60,295 nucleotides of DNA from an uncultured Lentisphaeria bacterium (GCA_949282965.1 CASDQW010000033.1:1-60295); one strand, 5' to 3'; shown: positions 33,748-42,862, numbered from the stretch's first letter. Made by a program: numbers and translations. The notes: generated from the letters alone by a model not told the origin.

Positions 33748-34539
33748 TCAGATATTCCGATAGGCCGCCCATTTGGGTTCGTTCTGGAAAATCCAGTCGT
33801 AGTATTCCCGTCCCTTGAGCAGGGCGCCGGCTTCTTCGTCCGCCACCACCACCGCCCGCGGATGCAGCTGCAGCGCCGTGGCGGAAATCATGGAGGTTAC
33901 CGGCCCTTCGACGGCGGCGGCCAGGATTTCAGCCTTTTCCCGTCCGGTCACCAGCATCAGCACGTTACGGGCGTCGAGAATGGTCCCCACCCCCATGGTG
34001 AACGCGCGCTTCGGCATGTCTTCCGGCCGATCGAACAACGGCGAATTCTGCGCGAAGGTTTCCGGCGTCAGCGCCTTGGCGCGGGTGCGGGACGCCAGCG
34101 ACGACAACGGTTCGTTAAAGCCGATGTGCCCGTCGCGACCGATGCCGAGGAGCTGAATGTCGATGCCGCCGGCTTCCCGGATCGCCTGCTCGTAACGTTC
34201 ACCTTCATGTTCAATGTCGTCGGTCAGGCCGTTGGGCAAACAGGTGTTCCGCTTGTCGATGTTGATGTTGTTGAACAAATGATAATTCATGTAGTAACGG
34301 TAGGAATTCTTATTGTCCGGCCCGAGACCGATGTATTCGTCCAGGTTGAACGAGCGGGCCAACGAAAAGTCCAGATATTCCTGCCGATGCATCCGAGCCA
34401 GTTCCGCATAAACCGCCTCCATGGTCCGCCCCGTGGCCAGACCAAGACAGATGTTCGGTTTGGCGCGGAGAGCGTCGGCGATCAAAGTGGCGGTCAATTT
34501 CACCGCGGATTCGGTGGTCGGACGAATGATGACTTCCAT
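33748..34539 (-). CDS. nagB: Glucosamine-6-phosphate deaminase
   Basis: Converts glucosamine-6-phosphate to fructose-6-phosphate and ammonia. The 263 residues show GLATGRTMEAVY (phosphate loop), SFNLDEYIGL with the catalytic Asp, the key LLGIGRDGHIGFNEP motif and LVTGREKA; length matches the family (about 260-266). It is the last gene of a cluster with an epimerase, a kinase and a nucleotidyltransferase. AAGGAAG precedes the ATG. NagA is not in the window. Confidence 0.96.
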   Translation of the reverse strand: MEVIIRPTTESAVKLTATLIADALRAKPNICLGLATGRTMEAVYAELARMHRQEYLDFSLARSFNLDEYIGLGPDNKNSYRYYMNYHLFNNINIDKRNTCLPNGLTDDIEHEGERYEQAIREAGGIDIQLLGIGRDGHIGFNEPLSSLASRTRAKALTPETFAQNSPLFDRPEDMPKRAFTMGVGTILDARNVLMLVTGREKAEILAAAVEGPVTSMISATALQLHPRAVVVADEEAGALLKGREYYDWIFQNEPKWAAYRNI

Positions 34540-34602
34540 TTTTCTGCTTCCTTGTGTTGTGGATCCCTCAAATAAAAGTGCTTTAAAAAGCCCGTAAAAA
34601 AT

Positions 34603-35526
34603 TTACTGCTTCCCTGCCTGCGAACTGAAATATTCGATCGTAGCCCGCAACCCTTCATCGAAGGAATGTGTGGGACGGAATCCGGTTGCCTGCAGCTTGT
34701 CCACCGCCGCCATGGAATGCCGGACATCCCCGGCCCGTTCCGGCAGATACTCCACCGCCGAGTTCGATCCCGTAAGCCGCCGGATCGTCCGCACCAGATC
34801 ATTGATGGTAATCCGGCCGCCGTACGCCACGTTATAGACACCGGTATGTTCGCTCATGGCCATAAAGGCATTGGCCGCCGCAATGTCCTTGACGTAGATG
34901 AAATCACGCGTCTGTTCCCCATCTCCATAGATGGTGATCGGCTGCCCGGACACCGCCCGGGCCGTGAAAATCGGCACAGCCGCGGCATAGGCGCTTTTCG
35001 GATCCTGCCGGGGGCCAAATACATTAAAATACCGCAGGCACGCGGTCTGAAGCCGTCCGGAATCGGTGAACATGCGGCAATAATACTCTCCGTCGAGCTT
35101 GGTGATCGCATAAGGACTCTTCGGTTCCGGCAACATGGTTTCCCGCTTGGGGACCTCCGGATTGTCGCCGTAAATGGCGGCGCTGGAACTGAAACAGAGC
35201 TTCTTGACACCGGCCCGGGCAGCTTCCTCCAGCACAATTACGGTCCCCTGCACGTTGAGGTCCACGCATTCAATGATCTTCGTCATCGATTCCGGCATGC
35301 TGATCATCGCGGCCAGATGAAATACGTAATCCACCCCCTCCATCGCCGCCGCCACCGTCACCCGATCCCGGACGTCGCCGCGCAGGAACTCCACCTTCAA
35401 TCCCGCCAGGTTTTCCAGATGCCCCGAACGCAGGTTGTCCAGCACCCGGACCTCCGCTTTGTCCTGAAAGTACTCGGCAATGTGGCTGCCGATGAATCCG
35501 GCCCCTCCGGTAATGAGAATACGCAT
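34603..35526 (-). CDS. UDP-sugar 4-epimerase, UDP-HexNAc type likely
   Basis: 307-residue extended SDR: GGAGFIGSH (about 7-15), catalytic Ser/Tyr/Lys in SSSAAIYGD and PYAITK, and RYFNVFGPRQDPKSAYAA. The last segment resembles WbpP/WbgU-type UDP-GlcNAc/UDP-GalNAc C4 epimerases more than the E. coli GalE form. Together with the adjacent kinase and nucleotidyltransferase it would interconvert UDP-GalNAc and UDP-GlcNAc. It could instead serve surface polysaccharide synthesis. Confidence 0.85.
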   Translation of the reverse strand: MRILITGGAGFIGSHIAEYFQDKAEVRVLDNLRSGHLENLAGLKVEFLRGDVRDRVTVAAAMEGVDYVFHLAAMISMPESMTKIIECVDLNVQGTVIVLEEAARAGVKKLCFSSSAAIYGDNPEVPKRETMLPEPKSPYAITKLDGEYYCRMFTDSGRLQTACLRYFNVFGPRQDPKSAYAAAVPIFTARAVSGQPITIYGDGEQTRDFIYVKDIAAANAFMAMSEHTGVYNVAYGGRITINDLVRTIRRLTGSNSAVEYLPERAGDVRHSMAAVDKLQATGFRPTHSFDEGLRATIEYFSSQAGKQ

Positions 35527-35553
35527 GTTCCTTCGTCCCGTTCCCGTGAATAT

Positions 35554-36684
35554 TTACAGTGTTTTCAACAGGGCATGCATCCGATCAAACTGCGCTTCAA
35601 TGGACTCCACCAGTTTGAACTGGGTTCGGCAGCGATCCAGATTATGCCCTTCCCGATGCGTCTTGAAATAAACATCCCCTTCCAGGAAATCCGTCAGGAA
35701 GCGGACTCCGATTTCCAGTGTGATCAGTTTGCCGGCAAACGGTAACTGTTCGCGCTCCACCGGCGTCAAAAACTTCCCGGCGCTGGCCATGTAACCGCGC
35801 AGCAGCGCTTCGAACATCGGAAACTGCATGGTCACCCGGTCCAGGTTGCGCTCATCCTCCTCCGCCGGGCTGGTCCCGGTCCGCACCATGTCGCCAAAGT
35901 CGTAATGCGCCAGCCCCGGCATGACCGTATCCAGGTCAATCACACAGATGCCCTGCCCGGATATGTCATCAATGAGCACGTTGTTCAGTTTGGTATCGTT
36001 ATGGGTGATCCGCTCGGGAATCAAACCTTCGGCATTCAACTGCAACAGCAAACCGGCCTCTTCCCGACGCGACAGAGCAAAGTCAATCTCACGCTGCACC
36101 AGCTTCGCCCGTCCGCACGGGTCTGCGGCAACGGCACGTTCCAGCGCCTCCATCCGTTTTGGGGTATTGTGGAAATCGGGAATTGTCTCGTGCAGCCGCG
36201 GCCCCGGCAGATCCACCAGGTCCAGCTGAAACGTTCCGAACGTCCGGGCCGCCTGGTAGGCCTGATCGACGCTCTCCAGCACATCGTATGTCCGGGCGTT
36301 TTCAATGAAAATATAAATCCGCCAGTATTCCCCCTCTGAATCCTGGACGTAAGGCAGTCCCGCCCGGGACTCCAGCAGTCGGATGGTACGCTTGTACGTC
36401 TCCTGCCCGGTGGAACGAATCTTGTGCAGAACGTGGCGGGTGACCCGGTCGATGTTTTCCATCACCTGCGCCGGATTCCGGAACACGTTGTGATTGATCC
36501 GCTGCAGCGTGTAATGCAGCCGCACTCCCCCCTGATCGTACGTGACCTGGTACGTGTCGTTGATGTGGCCCGATCCGAACGGCACAGCCACCACGTAATC
36601 GCCATAAATCTTGAACTGTTCGCAAATATTTCTGAGCTTCTTCTGAATCATGCTGTCTTCCCGCTTGGTTGACGAGGCGGTCAT
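35554..36684 (-). CDS. APH-fold sugar kinase, NahK-like
   Basis: 376 residues (365 from the alternative ATG at 36651). Kinase features: a nucleotide-loop region PFGSGHINDTYQV, catalytic loop THNDTKLNNVLID and metal motif VIDLDTVMPG. This arrangement matches N-acetylhexosamine 1-kinases of the bifidobacterial lacto-N-biose pathway (about 359 residues) better than aminoglycoside kinases. It overlaps the upstream nucleotidyltransferase by ATGA and lies 27 bases before the epimerase, so sugar-1-phosphate production is the likely job; the acceptor sugar is inferred. Confidence 0.8.
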   Translation of the reverse strand: MTASSTKREDSMIQKKLRNICEQFKIYGDYVVAVPFGSGHINDTYQVTYDQGGVRLHYTLQRINHNVFRNPAQVMENIDRVTRHVLHKIRSTGQETYKRTIRLLESRAGLPYVQDSEGEYWRIYIFIENARTYDVLESVDQAYQAARTFGTFQLDLVDLPGPRLHETIPDFHNTPKRMEALERAVAADPCGRAKLVQREIDFALSRREEAGLLLQLNAEGLIPERITHNDTKLNNVLIDDISGQGICVIDLDTVMPGLAHYDFGDMVRTGTSPAEEDERNLDRVTMQFPMFEALLRGYMASAGKFLTPVEREQLPFAGKLITLEIGVRFLTDFLEGDVYFKTHREGHNLDRCRTQFKLVESIEAQFDRMHALLKTL

Positions 36685-37592
36685 GAAAATAATGTTTCAG
36701 GATAAACTCCGGCGTCCACCAGCCGCCGCAACCCATCCACCACCACCGGACGATCCTCCCGGTAGGTAATCCCGAACCACTCGGCGTCACTGGTCAACAT
36801 CCGCACCGATGCCCGACCTTCGGCAATCAGCTGGTCCGCCACTGCCGGTATGTAAAATTCGCTCTTGAGCTCCGTCCCGTGTTTCTCCAGAAATGCCGTA
36901 AACAAACGCTCCAGTTCCCCGAACAGCGCACAGGAGAACCCCCAGCAGTTCATCGATACGAGTTCATTGCCGGTAAAACGTTCCGTTCCACCGTCTTCCA
37001 GCGTGCTCAGCACCCCTCCCTCCGGCAGCCGCTCCAATTTGGTATGTTCCACCACCTTGGCCAGATTACCGTTCTCATTCACCTGACAAACGCCGCGGGA
37101 TACCGTGCCGTTGGCGGACAGGGTGTTCTTCATGAGAAATCCGCACATGCAGCCGTCAATCGGCAGGCCGCTGCGGCAATTTTTGAGATAGGCGGCCAGT
37201 TTCCGATAGCTGTCCGCGCCGTAAAAATCATCCGCATTGATCACGGCAAACGGTTCATGCACCACTTCACGCGCGGCATAAACCGCCTGCCCTGTTCCCC
37301 ACGGTTTGCTCCGCCCCGCCGGCACGGAAAATCCCGCCGGCAGATCTTCCAGACGCTGAAACGCATAATCCACAGCCACCCGACCGGCATAACGGCTGCC
37401 GATCACCCGCCGGAATTCCTGCTCCATATCATGCCGGATGACGAACACCACCTTGCTGAATCCGGCCCGAATCGCGTCATAAATGGAATAATCCATCAGC
37501 GTCTCTCCGGAAGGTCCGAGCGGGTCCAGTTGTTTCAAACCACCATAGCGGCTGCCCATTCCAGCGGCGAGCACCAGCAGCGTCACGTCCAT
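36681..37592 (-). CDS. Sugar-1-phosphate nucleotidyltransferase
   Basis: 303 residues with the NTP-transferase N-terminal signature LVLAAGMGSRYGGLKQLDPLG and metal Asp in VINADDFYG, plus GTGQAVYAA. In this operon it is the natural partner to activate the kinase product with UTP. The base and sugar specificity cannot be read directly. First gene of the cluster; the promoter at 37647-37675 and palindromes lie just upstream. Confidence 0.85.
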   Translation of the reverse strand: MDVTLLVLAAGMGSRYGGLKQLDPLGPSGETLMDYSIYDAIRAGFSKVVFVIRHDMEQEFRRVIGSRYAGRVAVDYAFQRLEDLPAGFSVPAGRSKPWGTGQAVYAAREVVHEPFAVINADDFYGADSYRKLAAYLKNCRSGLPIDGCMCGFLMKNTLSANGTVSRGVCQVNENGNLAKVVEHTKLERLPEGGVLSTLEDGGTERFTGNELVSMNCWGFSCALFGELERLFTAFLEKHGTELKSEFYIPAVADQLIAEGRASVRMLTSDAEWFGITYREDRPVVVDGLRRLVDAGVYPETLFS

Positions 37593-37624
37593 TCTTTACT
37601 CCGGTATTTGCTGTATGAATTGAA

Positions 37625-37655
37625 CTTTTTGATAAAAAGATACTTTAATGTATCT
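37625..37655. promoter_or_regulatory. Two abutting palindromes over the amino-sugar promoter
   Basis: AGATAC-TTTAAT-GTATCT (37638-37655) covers the -10 hexamer, and CTTTTT-GAT-AAAAAG (37625-37639) covers the predicted transcript start. This is a typical arrangement for repressor binding. No regulator gene lies in the operon. Confidence 0.5.
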
Positions 37656-37675
37656 CAAATTCCGCAGGATTGCAA
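37647..37675 (-). promoter_or_regulatory. Promoter of the amino-sugar operon
   Basis: TTGCAA (37670-37675), 17 bases, TACATT (37647-37652) on the minus strand; leader about 47 bases. Confidence 0.7.
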
Positions 37676-37678
37676 CCG

Positions 37679-39751
37679 TCAGGACGTTTTTTTCCGCAAA
37701 TCCGCCACGGCATCCACCCGGTAGCGGCTGCGGCAGTATTCCCGCAGATACCGCCGCAAATCCTCCCGCAATTCCGGAGGCAGATCCCATCCGTCCAGCC
37801 GTTCCAGTAATGTCCCGGCCGTGGGTTCCTCCCGGCGCGCCAGCATCCCCATGCGCCGGAGCCGGCGTAACCGTTTCCGATATTCCGCCGCCAGTTTCCG
37901 ACGCTCCGGATCCGGACCGTATCGCAATGCATGAACCCGGCGCTTCCGGTATCGCCAACCGAACCAGAGCGCAAGGCCCCCCGGAATCAGATAAAAGAAA
38001 GGACACCGCAGCACCACCAGTGCCAGGTCTCCCAGCACTGATCCCACTTCCAACAGAGCACTGGCAAAACGGCCGCGGCGCAGCAGCGCCAGCAGCTGCC
38101 GGGCCAGCAAGGTCCCCCATTCCCCGTATTGTCGAAGCATTTCATAATCCCGAGGCGGAACCGCCGGAATCGCTGGAGTCGGCTCCAGAAGCATCCATTT
38201 CTGCTGGTCCCGGTCATAAGCCTCCACCCAGGCGTGAGCATTCCCCAACCGCGCCAGATAGCTTCGTCCGGAAACATGCGGCTCTTCACAGATGAAACCG
38301 GTTACATAACGCGCCGGAACGCCCGCCTGGCGCAGCAGCAGCACCATGGCCGAAGCAAACAGTTCGCAGTGCCCCCGTCGAGAACGGTTGAGAAAATAAA
38401 GCACCGGATCCATTTCGTCATCGCCCTTCACATCCAGCGAATATTGAAAGGAATTTCGGAAAAATGTCAGCAGGCGCCGAAACTTTTCCGCATCCGTGAT
38501 GCCGTAGTGAATTCCGTTGACGTACAACACCTCCTGCAATGCCGAGCGCAATGCCTCCGGCACCTGACGCAAATACGGGGAAAGTTCACCGCCGGCCGGA
38601 TACGGAGATGCGATATCGCCACGCCACCCGAAAATCGTACATCCACCGTCCCGCACAAAATCCGTCATCTCCAACGTCCCCTCCCGCGAGACATTGACCC
38701 GATCGGCAATCAAAGCAAAATGCGTCGCCCCTCCCGGATGGTACAGCACAAAACTGCGCAGCCGGGAAGACAGAAACAAATCCCACCGTTCCGTCCCCGA
38801 TGTTTCCGGATCCAGCCGGAACACCCGCTCCGCCAAGGTTCCCGGAGATTCCGAAAACGGCAGCTGGGTAAACGGTTCCATCAATGTCGTCCACTCTCCG
38901 TCGGCGTACACCACATAGACCCGCCCCCGCAAATACCCCGGTGGAGTCCGCCCCACCGCCTCAATCATAATCGCGGACTGCTCCCGCTGCAGCTCCGGAG
39001 CCAGCGTCTGCTTCAAATCCACCCGGGAGTCCATGAATACGCCGGCACGCTGACGCCAGCCGGACGCCCGACGCATGCCCGCTCTCAGCAGAAAAGACTC
39101 CAGCTGCCGCAATTCGTTTTCCCAAGTCCGGTAGCCCCAGTACAAACCGCAGACCAGAAGCGGCACCAGCGCCATGGCCCCCAGTGACAACAGCCGCTTG
39201 TGCCAGGAACTGCCGTGCGGCATTTCCAGCCAGCGGATTGATCCGAGCACCGCCAGCAGAGAAACCCCAATCGCCCCCGGGTAAAACACCTCGAAATACA
39301 AAAACAGCACCGGGACGTCGCCGTCTCTGGCTGCAGCCACATGATACCCTCCGTTCTGAATATCCCCGCAGAAAGTCAACCCCGCCAGAGCCGCCGCAGC
39401 CGCCACCCCCAGAGTAATCGCATCACGCCGGAAAAAAGTCGAAATGGCCGTGGCATAAAAAAGCACCGGCACCACAATTTCCGGATGCAGCAACAGCGAC
39501 AGAAAACCAAACCGGTCGTCGCTCATCGGAAAGACATAATCCAACAGCACCGTCAGCAGCACCGCCGCCAGACCACCGTAAATCAGCGTCCGGTGCGTCA
39601 CCGGCAGCGCCCGCCGCCGGAAACAGGACGCCACCAGCAGCAGTCCGGTCAGAACCGCCACATGCGGCAGAGACGCCGCGGTGCAGAAAAACCATACCGA
39701 CGGCGCCAGAATAGCCGCGGTGGCGACAATCAGTTTACGACTGCCGGTCAC
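37679..39751 (-). CDS. TgpA-like membrane transglutaminase-domain protein
   Basis: 690 residues: six or so N-terminal transmembrane helices (to about 210), a long extracytoplasmic region with a transglutaminase-like core (about 430-535), one further helix (near 625), and a basic cytoplasmic tail. Catalytic Cys lies in RRGHCELFASAMV and His in NAHAWVEAYD; the third position reads LLEPTP, with Glu where the family usually has Asp. TgpA of Pseudomonas is an essential periplasmic protein of unclear substrate. The start is GTG, overlapping pgsA by 17 bases. The usual DUF58 partner is not adjacent. Confidence 0.85.
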   Translation of the reverse strand: MTGSRKLIVATAAILAPSVWFFCTAASLPHVAVLTGLLLVASCFRRRALPVTHRTLIYGGLAAVLLTVLLDYVFPMSDDRFGFLSLLLHPEIVVPVLFYATAISTFFRRDAITLGVAAAAALAGLTFCGDIQNGGYHVAAARDGDVPVLFLYFEVFYPGAIGVSLLAVLGSIRWLEMPHGSSWHKRLLSLGAMALVPLLVCGLYWGYRTWENELRQLESFLLRAGMRRASGWRQRAGVFMDSRVDLKQTLAPELQREQSAIMIEAVGRTPPGYLRGRVYVVYADGEWTTLMEPFTQLPFSESPGTLAERVFRLDPETSGTERWDLFLSSRLRSFVLYHPGGATHFALIADRVNVSREGTLEMTDFVRDGGCTIFGWRGDIASPYPAGGELSPYLRQVPEALRSALQEVLYVNGIHYGITDAEKFRRLLTFFRNSFQYSLDVKGDDEMDPVLYFLNRSRRGHCELFASAMVLLLRQAGVPARYVTGFICEEPHVSGRSYLARLGNAHAWVEAYDRDQQKWMLLEPTPAIPAVPPRDYEMLRQYGEWGTLLARQLLALLRRGRFASALLEVGSVLGDLALVVLRCPFFYLIPGGLALWFGWRYRKRRVHALRYGPDPERRKLAAEYRKRLRRLRRMGMLARREEPTAGTLLERLDGWDLPPELREDLRRYLREYCRSRYRVDAVADLRKKTS

Positions 39752-40364
39752 CTTGCGCCGCCGTTGTCATGAAAACGCCGCGGTACCGGATGAAATATCC
39801 CACTCCGGAAAACACCGTCACCGCCACGATTCCGGTTAAAAAGATCATCCAGATGTTCCACAGCCGGATTCCGGCGACCACCGTATGGTGCAGATCAAAC
39901 CAACCGACCCAGGACGCCCCGGCCAATGCCAGCATCAGCATCTGCAGAAACGTCTTCAATTTCCCCCACCGGTCTGCCGAAATTACAATCCCGCGCTTCG
40001 CCGCCATCGTCCGCAAACCGGTCACCATGAATTCCCGGCTGATCACCAGCACCACGATCCACGCCGGCATCAACCGGTATTCCACCGCCATCAGCATCGT
40101 GGCGGTGATGAACACCTTGTCCGCCAGCGGATCCATCAGCGCCCCGAAATCGGTGATCTGGTTCCACTTCCGGGCAAGATAACCATCCAGCAGGTCGGTC
40201 GCTCCCGCCAGAATCGCCAGCACGTAGGCGGTCATGCGGATGGTCAGCACCCGGTCCGGCATACTGCCATCCGGAAAAAACACCTTGCCGGCATTGGCCG
40301 CCAGGACAACGAAAATCATGACCAGCACCATCCGGCCCACAGTCAACATATTCGGCAGATTCAT
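39735..40364 (-). CDS. pgsA: CDP-diacylglycerol--glycerol-3-phosphate 3-phosphatidyltransferase
   Basis: Makes phosphatidylglycerol phosphate at the inner membrane. The 209 residues carry the CDP-alcohol phosphotransferase motif, D-G-x2-A-R-x8-G-x3-D-x3-D, in DLLDGYLARKW and FGALMDPLADK (about 62-84), and four to five hydrophobic segments. An insert near 25-45 is slightly longer than usual. It lies 49 bases after rimO and overlaps the TgpA-like gene. Confidence 0.92.
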   Translation of the reverse strand: MNLPNMLTVGRMVLVMIFVVLAANAGKVFFPDGSMPDRVLTIRMTAYVLAILAGATDLLDGYLARKWNQITDFGALMDPLADKVFITATMLMAVEYRLMPAWIVVLVISREFMVTGLRTMAAKRGIVISADRWGKLKTFLQMLMLALAGASWVGWFDLHHTVVAGIRLWNIWMIFLTGIVAVTVFSGVGYFIRYRGVFMTTAAQGDRQS

Positions 40365-40413
40365 CCACTCTTCCTCAGAAAATCATCCCCGGACGGCGGC
40401 ACGCCTGTCCGCA

Positions 40414-41769
40414 TTACTTCTTGCATTCGCCCCGCAGTTCATAAGTATCCGCGGCGGTTATGACTATATCATAAAATTCCCCCACTTTCAAGCGGTTCCC
40501 ATGGGAAATCACCACCCGATTGTCGATATCCGGCGCATCCGCCGTTCCCCGCCCGAACGCCCGGCTTCCGGAAACCGCATCAATCAGTACCCGGTCAACC
40601 CGCCCGATCCATTCCCGCTGGCGCTCCCGCATGATTTCCTGTTGCAAAGCCATCAATGCATCGGCCCTTTCCGCGGCAATCTTGCCCGGCACCTGGTCCG
40701 ACATCCGCGCCGCCGGCGTGCCCGGTTCGGGCGAAAAGGCGAAAACCCCGCAGCGTTCAAACCGTTGTTCCCGTAAAAACGCCTCCAGCTCCGCAAATTC
40801 CGCCTCCGTCTCTCCCGGCAGTCCGGCAATGAACGTCGTCCGCAGCACCAGATCCGGAATGCGTTCCCGCAACGTCCGCAACAGTGCTTCCACATCGGCG
40901 CGACCGGCCCTGCGTCCCATCGCCCGGAGAATCCGGTCGCTGATGTGCTGCAGCGGTATATCCAGATACGGAATCACGTGCCGGCTCTCCGCCACGGCGT
41001 CGATGAAATCCGCCGTATAGTGCGCCGGATGGGTATAAAGCAGCCGCAGCCGGAAATCGCCTTCGAGCGCGTCCAGCTCCCGAATCAGCCCGGCCGCATT
41101 CTCTCCGTCCGCGGGACGGTCCTGACCGTAGGCCGTAATGTCCTGCGCCACCACCACCAGTTCCCGCGCCCCGCCGTCCAGCAACTGTCTCGCCTCGGTC
41201 AGCACCGAAGCTGCGGGACGGCTCCGCAGACCGCCGCGAATCCCCGGAATCGAACAATACGCGCAGCGATTGTCGCAGCCGTCGGCGATCTTCAGATAGG
41301 CGATATGCGGCATCGTCAACAGCAGTCGCGGCATGGTGTGGTCGCACAGAAACACCGGCTCGCCGCCGCATTCCGGCACCGGAGCTCCGTCCAGCACGGC
41401 GGCCAGCCGCGGGATGGCGTCCACCCGCAGCCAGACGTCCACCTGCGGAAAACGTTCCTGCAACGATCCGTCCCGGAATTTTTCCGGCAGGCAGCCGGTC
41501 ACCACGATCCGGCGGTCGGGGCGACGTTTCTTCCAACGCACCGCGTCCCGGATTGCCGCATAGGCCTCTTCCCGGGCGGCGGGCAGGAAGGCGCAGGTGT
41601 TGATCAGGTAAATCGAAGCCGCCTCCTCATCCAGTGTCAGGCGATAACCGGAAGTTGCCAGCAATCCCGCCATAACTTCGGTATCGACCAGATTTTTCGG
41701 ACACCCCAGACTGACCGGGAACACCCCGCGGGGATCCGCGCCGCTGCGGCGGCGTCCGTAATGTGTCAT
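40414..41769 (-). CDS. rimO: Ribosomal protein S12 methylthiotransferase RimO
   Basis: Radical SAM enzyme that methylthiolates the conserved Asp of S12. The 451 residues show the N-terminal MTTase domain (VSLGCPKNLVDTEVM, INTCAFL, VTGCLPEKF give the three cluster cysteines), the radical SAM motif CDNRCAYC and a C-terminal TRAM domain. SLGCPKN points to RimO rather than MiaB. Heads the rimO-pgsA-tgpA operon; AGGAGAGG lies upstream of the ATG. Confidence 0.95.
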   Translation of the reverse strand: MTHYGRRRSGADPRGVFPVSLGCPKNLVDTEVMAGLLATSGYRLTLDEEAASIYLINTCAFLPAAREEAYAAIRDAVRWKKRRPDRRIVVTGCLPEKFRDGSLQERFPQVDVWLRVDAIPRLAAVLDGAPVPECGGEPVFLCDHTMPRLLLTMPHIAYLKIADGCDNRCAYCSIPGIRGGLRSRPAASVLTEARQLLDGGARELVVVAQDITAYGQDRPADGENAAGLIRELDALEGDFRLRLLYTHPAHYTADFIDAVAESRHVIPYLDIPLQHISDRILRAMGRRAGRADVEALLRTLRERIPDLVLRTTFIAGLPGETEAEFAELEAFLREQRFERCGVFAFSPEPGTPAARMSDQVPGKIAAERADALMALQQEIMRERQREWIGRVDRVLIDAVSGSRAFGRGTADAPDIDNRVVISHGNRLKVGEFYDIVITAADTYELRGECKK

Positions 41770-41807
41770 CTCTCATCCTCTCCTGGAAAAAATTTCCGTC
41801 TCCGTAC

Positions 41808-41836
41808 TTGACAAAGACAGCCGGACGCGGTAGGTT
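41808..41836 (+). promoter_or_regulatory. Promoter of xseB
   Basis: TTGACA (41808-41813), 17 bases, TAGGTT (41831-41836). The short leader begins with a hairpin CCTGCA/TGCAGG (41841-41859) that touches the ribosome site AGGGAGAG. Confidence 0.6.
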
Positions 41837-41871
41837 CTCCCCTGCAAAAATACTGCAGGGAGAGTCCGATC

Positions 41872-42153
41872 ATGACCGCATCCGAAAATGAATTCGACCA
41901 ATTGAAATTCGAAGAAGCGCTCGCCCGCCTCGAAGAACTCGTCGCCAAAATGGAAAGCGGCAAGCTGCCGCTGGAAAACCTGATCTCCGATTATGAAACC
42001 GGCAGCCGCCTCCTGGCTGTCTGCCGCGCCCGACTCGAGGCCATGGAGCGAAAAATTCAGATTCTCTCCCGCGATGACGGCAAAACCGGCGAGTGGCGCG
42101 ATTTTACGCCGGACACCCCGCCGCGCGGCGCCGCCGAAGAACTGCCGTTCTGA
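41872..42153 (+). CDS. xseB: Exodeoxyribonuclease VII small subunit
   Basis: 93 residues with the XseB core: FEEALARLEELVAKMESGKLP and YETGSRLLAVCRARLE, described by position (about 10-57). The subunit binds the XseA coiled coil in single-strand DNA exonuclease VII. The large subunit gene is not adjacent, nor are ispA or dxs genes that often follow it. The acidic and Pro-rich tail (from 62) is longer than in short homologues. Confidence 0.92.
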   Translation: MTASENEFDQLKFEEALARLEELVAKMESGKLPLENLISDYETGSRLLAVCRARLEAMERKIQILSRDDGKTGEWRDFTPDTPPRGAAEELPF

Positions 42154-42168
42154 ATCTCCAGACGGCGC

Positions 42169-42747
42169 TCACTCATTGACGTTGATAATATTGCGCACCC
42201 TGTCATTGCGGAACACCACCCGAATGGTCTGCTCCGGAGCAATCCAGTAAATCCAGGTTTCATTGCGCAGACTCGGCGTCCGACATGCCGGAGGCGGACC
42301 GTAGGCAAGCAGCACTTCCTGACGCGACATGCCCGGCACCACCTCGCCGCGCCGGATATAAGGCAGAACTTCAGCGCGCACCCCTTCGAACTGCTTTTCC
42401 GGCGGATCCAGCGTCAGGAAATCCCGGATGAAATCGCGCATCGCGCACATCCGCATGCCCGCATCGAACGCAATCGCATACCGCGCCCCATGCTCGTCCC
42501 GGAACACCAGCTCCTTTTCCGTTGCGAATTCCGGCTCCACCCGGCTTCCGACCGGCAGAAAGCGCCCCTGCTGAACGTTCAGTGACGAAATCTCCGACGG
42601 ATCGGCATACCACAGATTGAACCGGGTGTAAATTCCCGCATCCTTCGGCTGCTGCAACACTTCCGGCACCACTACCGGCGTCGCGCATCCGGCGACCGCC
42701 AGCAACAAGGCCACCATACCGGACAGCCCGGCAAACATTCTGGTCAT
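42169..42747 (-). CDS. Lipoprotein of unknown function
   Basis: 192 residues. The N-terminus ends in the lipobox LAVAGC (Cys 21), so export and lipid anchoring are likely. The mature protein has SEISSLNVQQGRFLPVGS and near the end GMSRQEVLLAYGPPPACR and ETWIYWIAP; the last two recall SmpA/BamE-like small-protein motifs (G-M-t..eV...lG.P), but the family call is tentative. An ATG three codons later is possible. It has its own promoter at 42804-42832 and converges on xseB. Confidence 0.7.
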   Translation of the reverse strand: MTRMFAGLSGMVALLLAVAGCATPVVVPEVLQQPKDAGIYTRFNLWYADPSEISSLNVQQGRFLPVGSRVEPEFATEKELVFRDEHGARYAIAFDAGMRMCAMRDFIRDFLTLDPPEKQFEGVRAEVLPYIRRGEVVPGMSRQEVLLAYGPPPACRTPSLRNETWIYWIAPEQTIRVVFRNDRVRNIINVNE

Positions 42748-42803
42748 AAACAACGATGAGACTCCCGTATATAAAATAAATCTGATATTTACCGACGTGG
42801 CAT

Positions 42804-42832
42804 AATGTATACCACGCCTCCCGCGTTGACAA
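42804..42832 (-). promoter_or_regulatory. Promoter of the 42169 lipoprotein gene
   Basis: TTGTCA (42827-42832), 17 bases, TACATT (42804-42809) on the minus strand; it lies just after the Sel1 gene stop. Confidence 0.6.
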
Positions 42833-42862
42833 GTCGCCTCCGGCAAAATCCCGGAAAAACCC

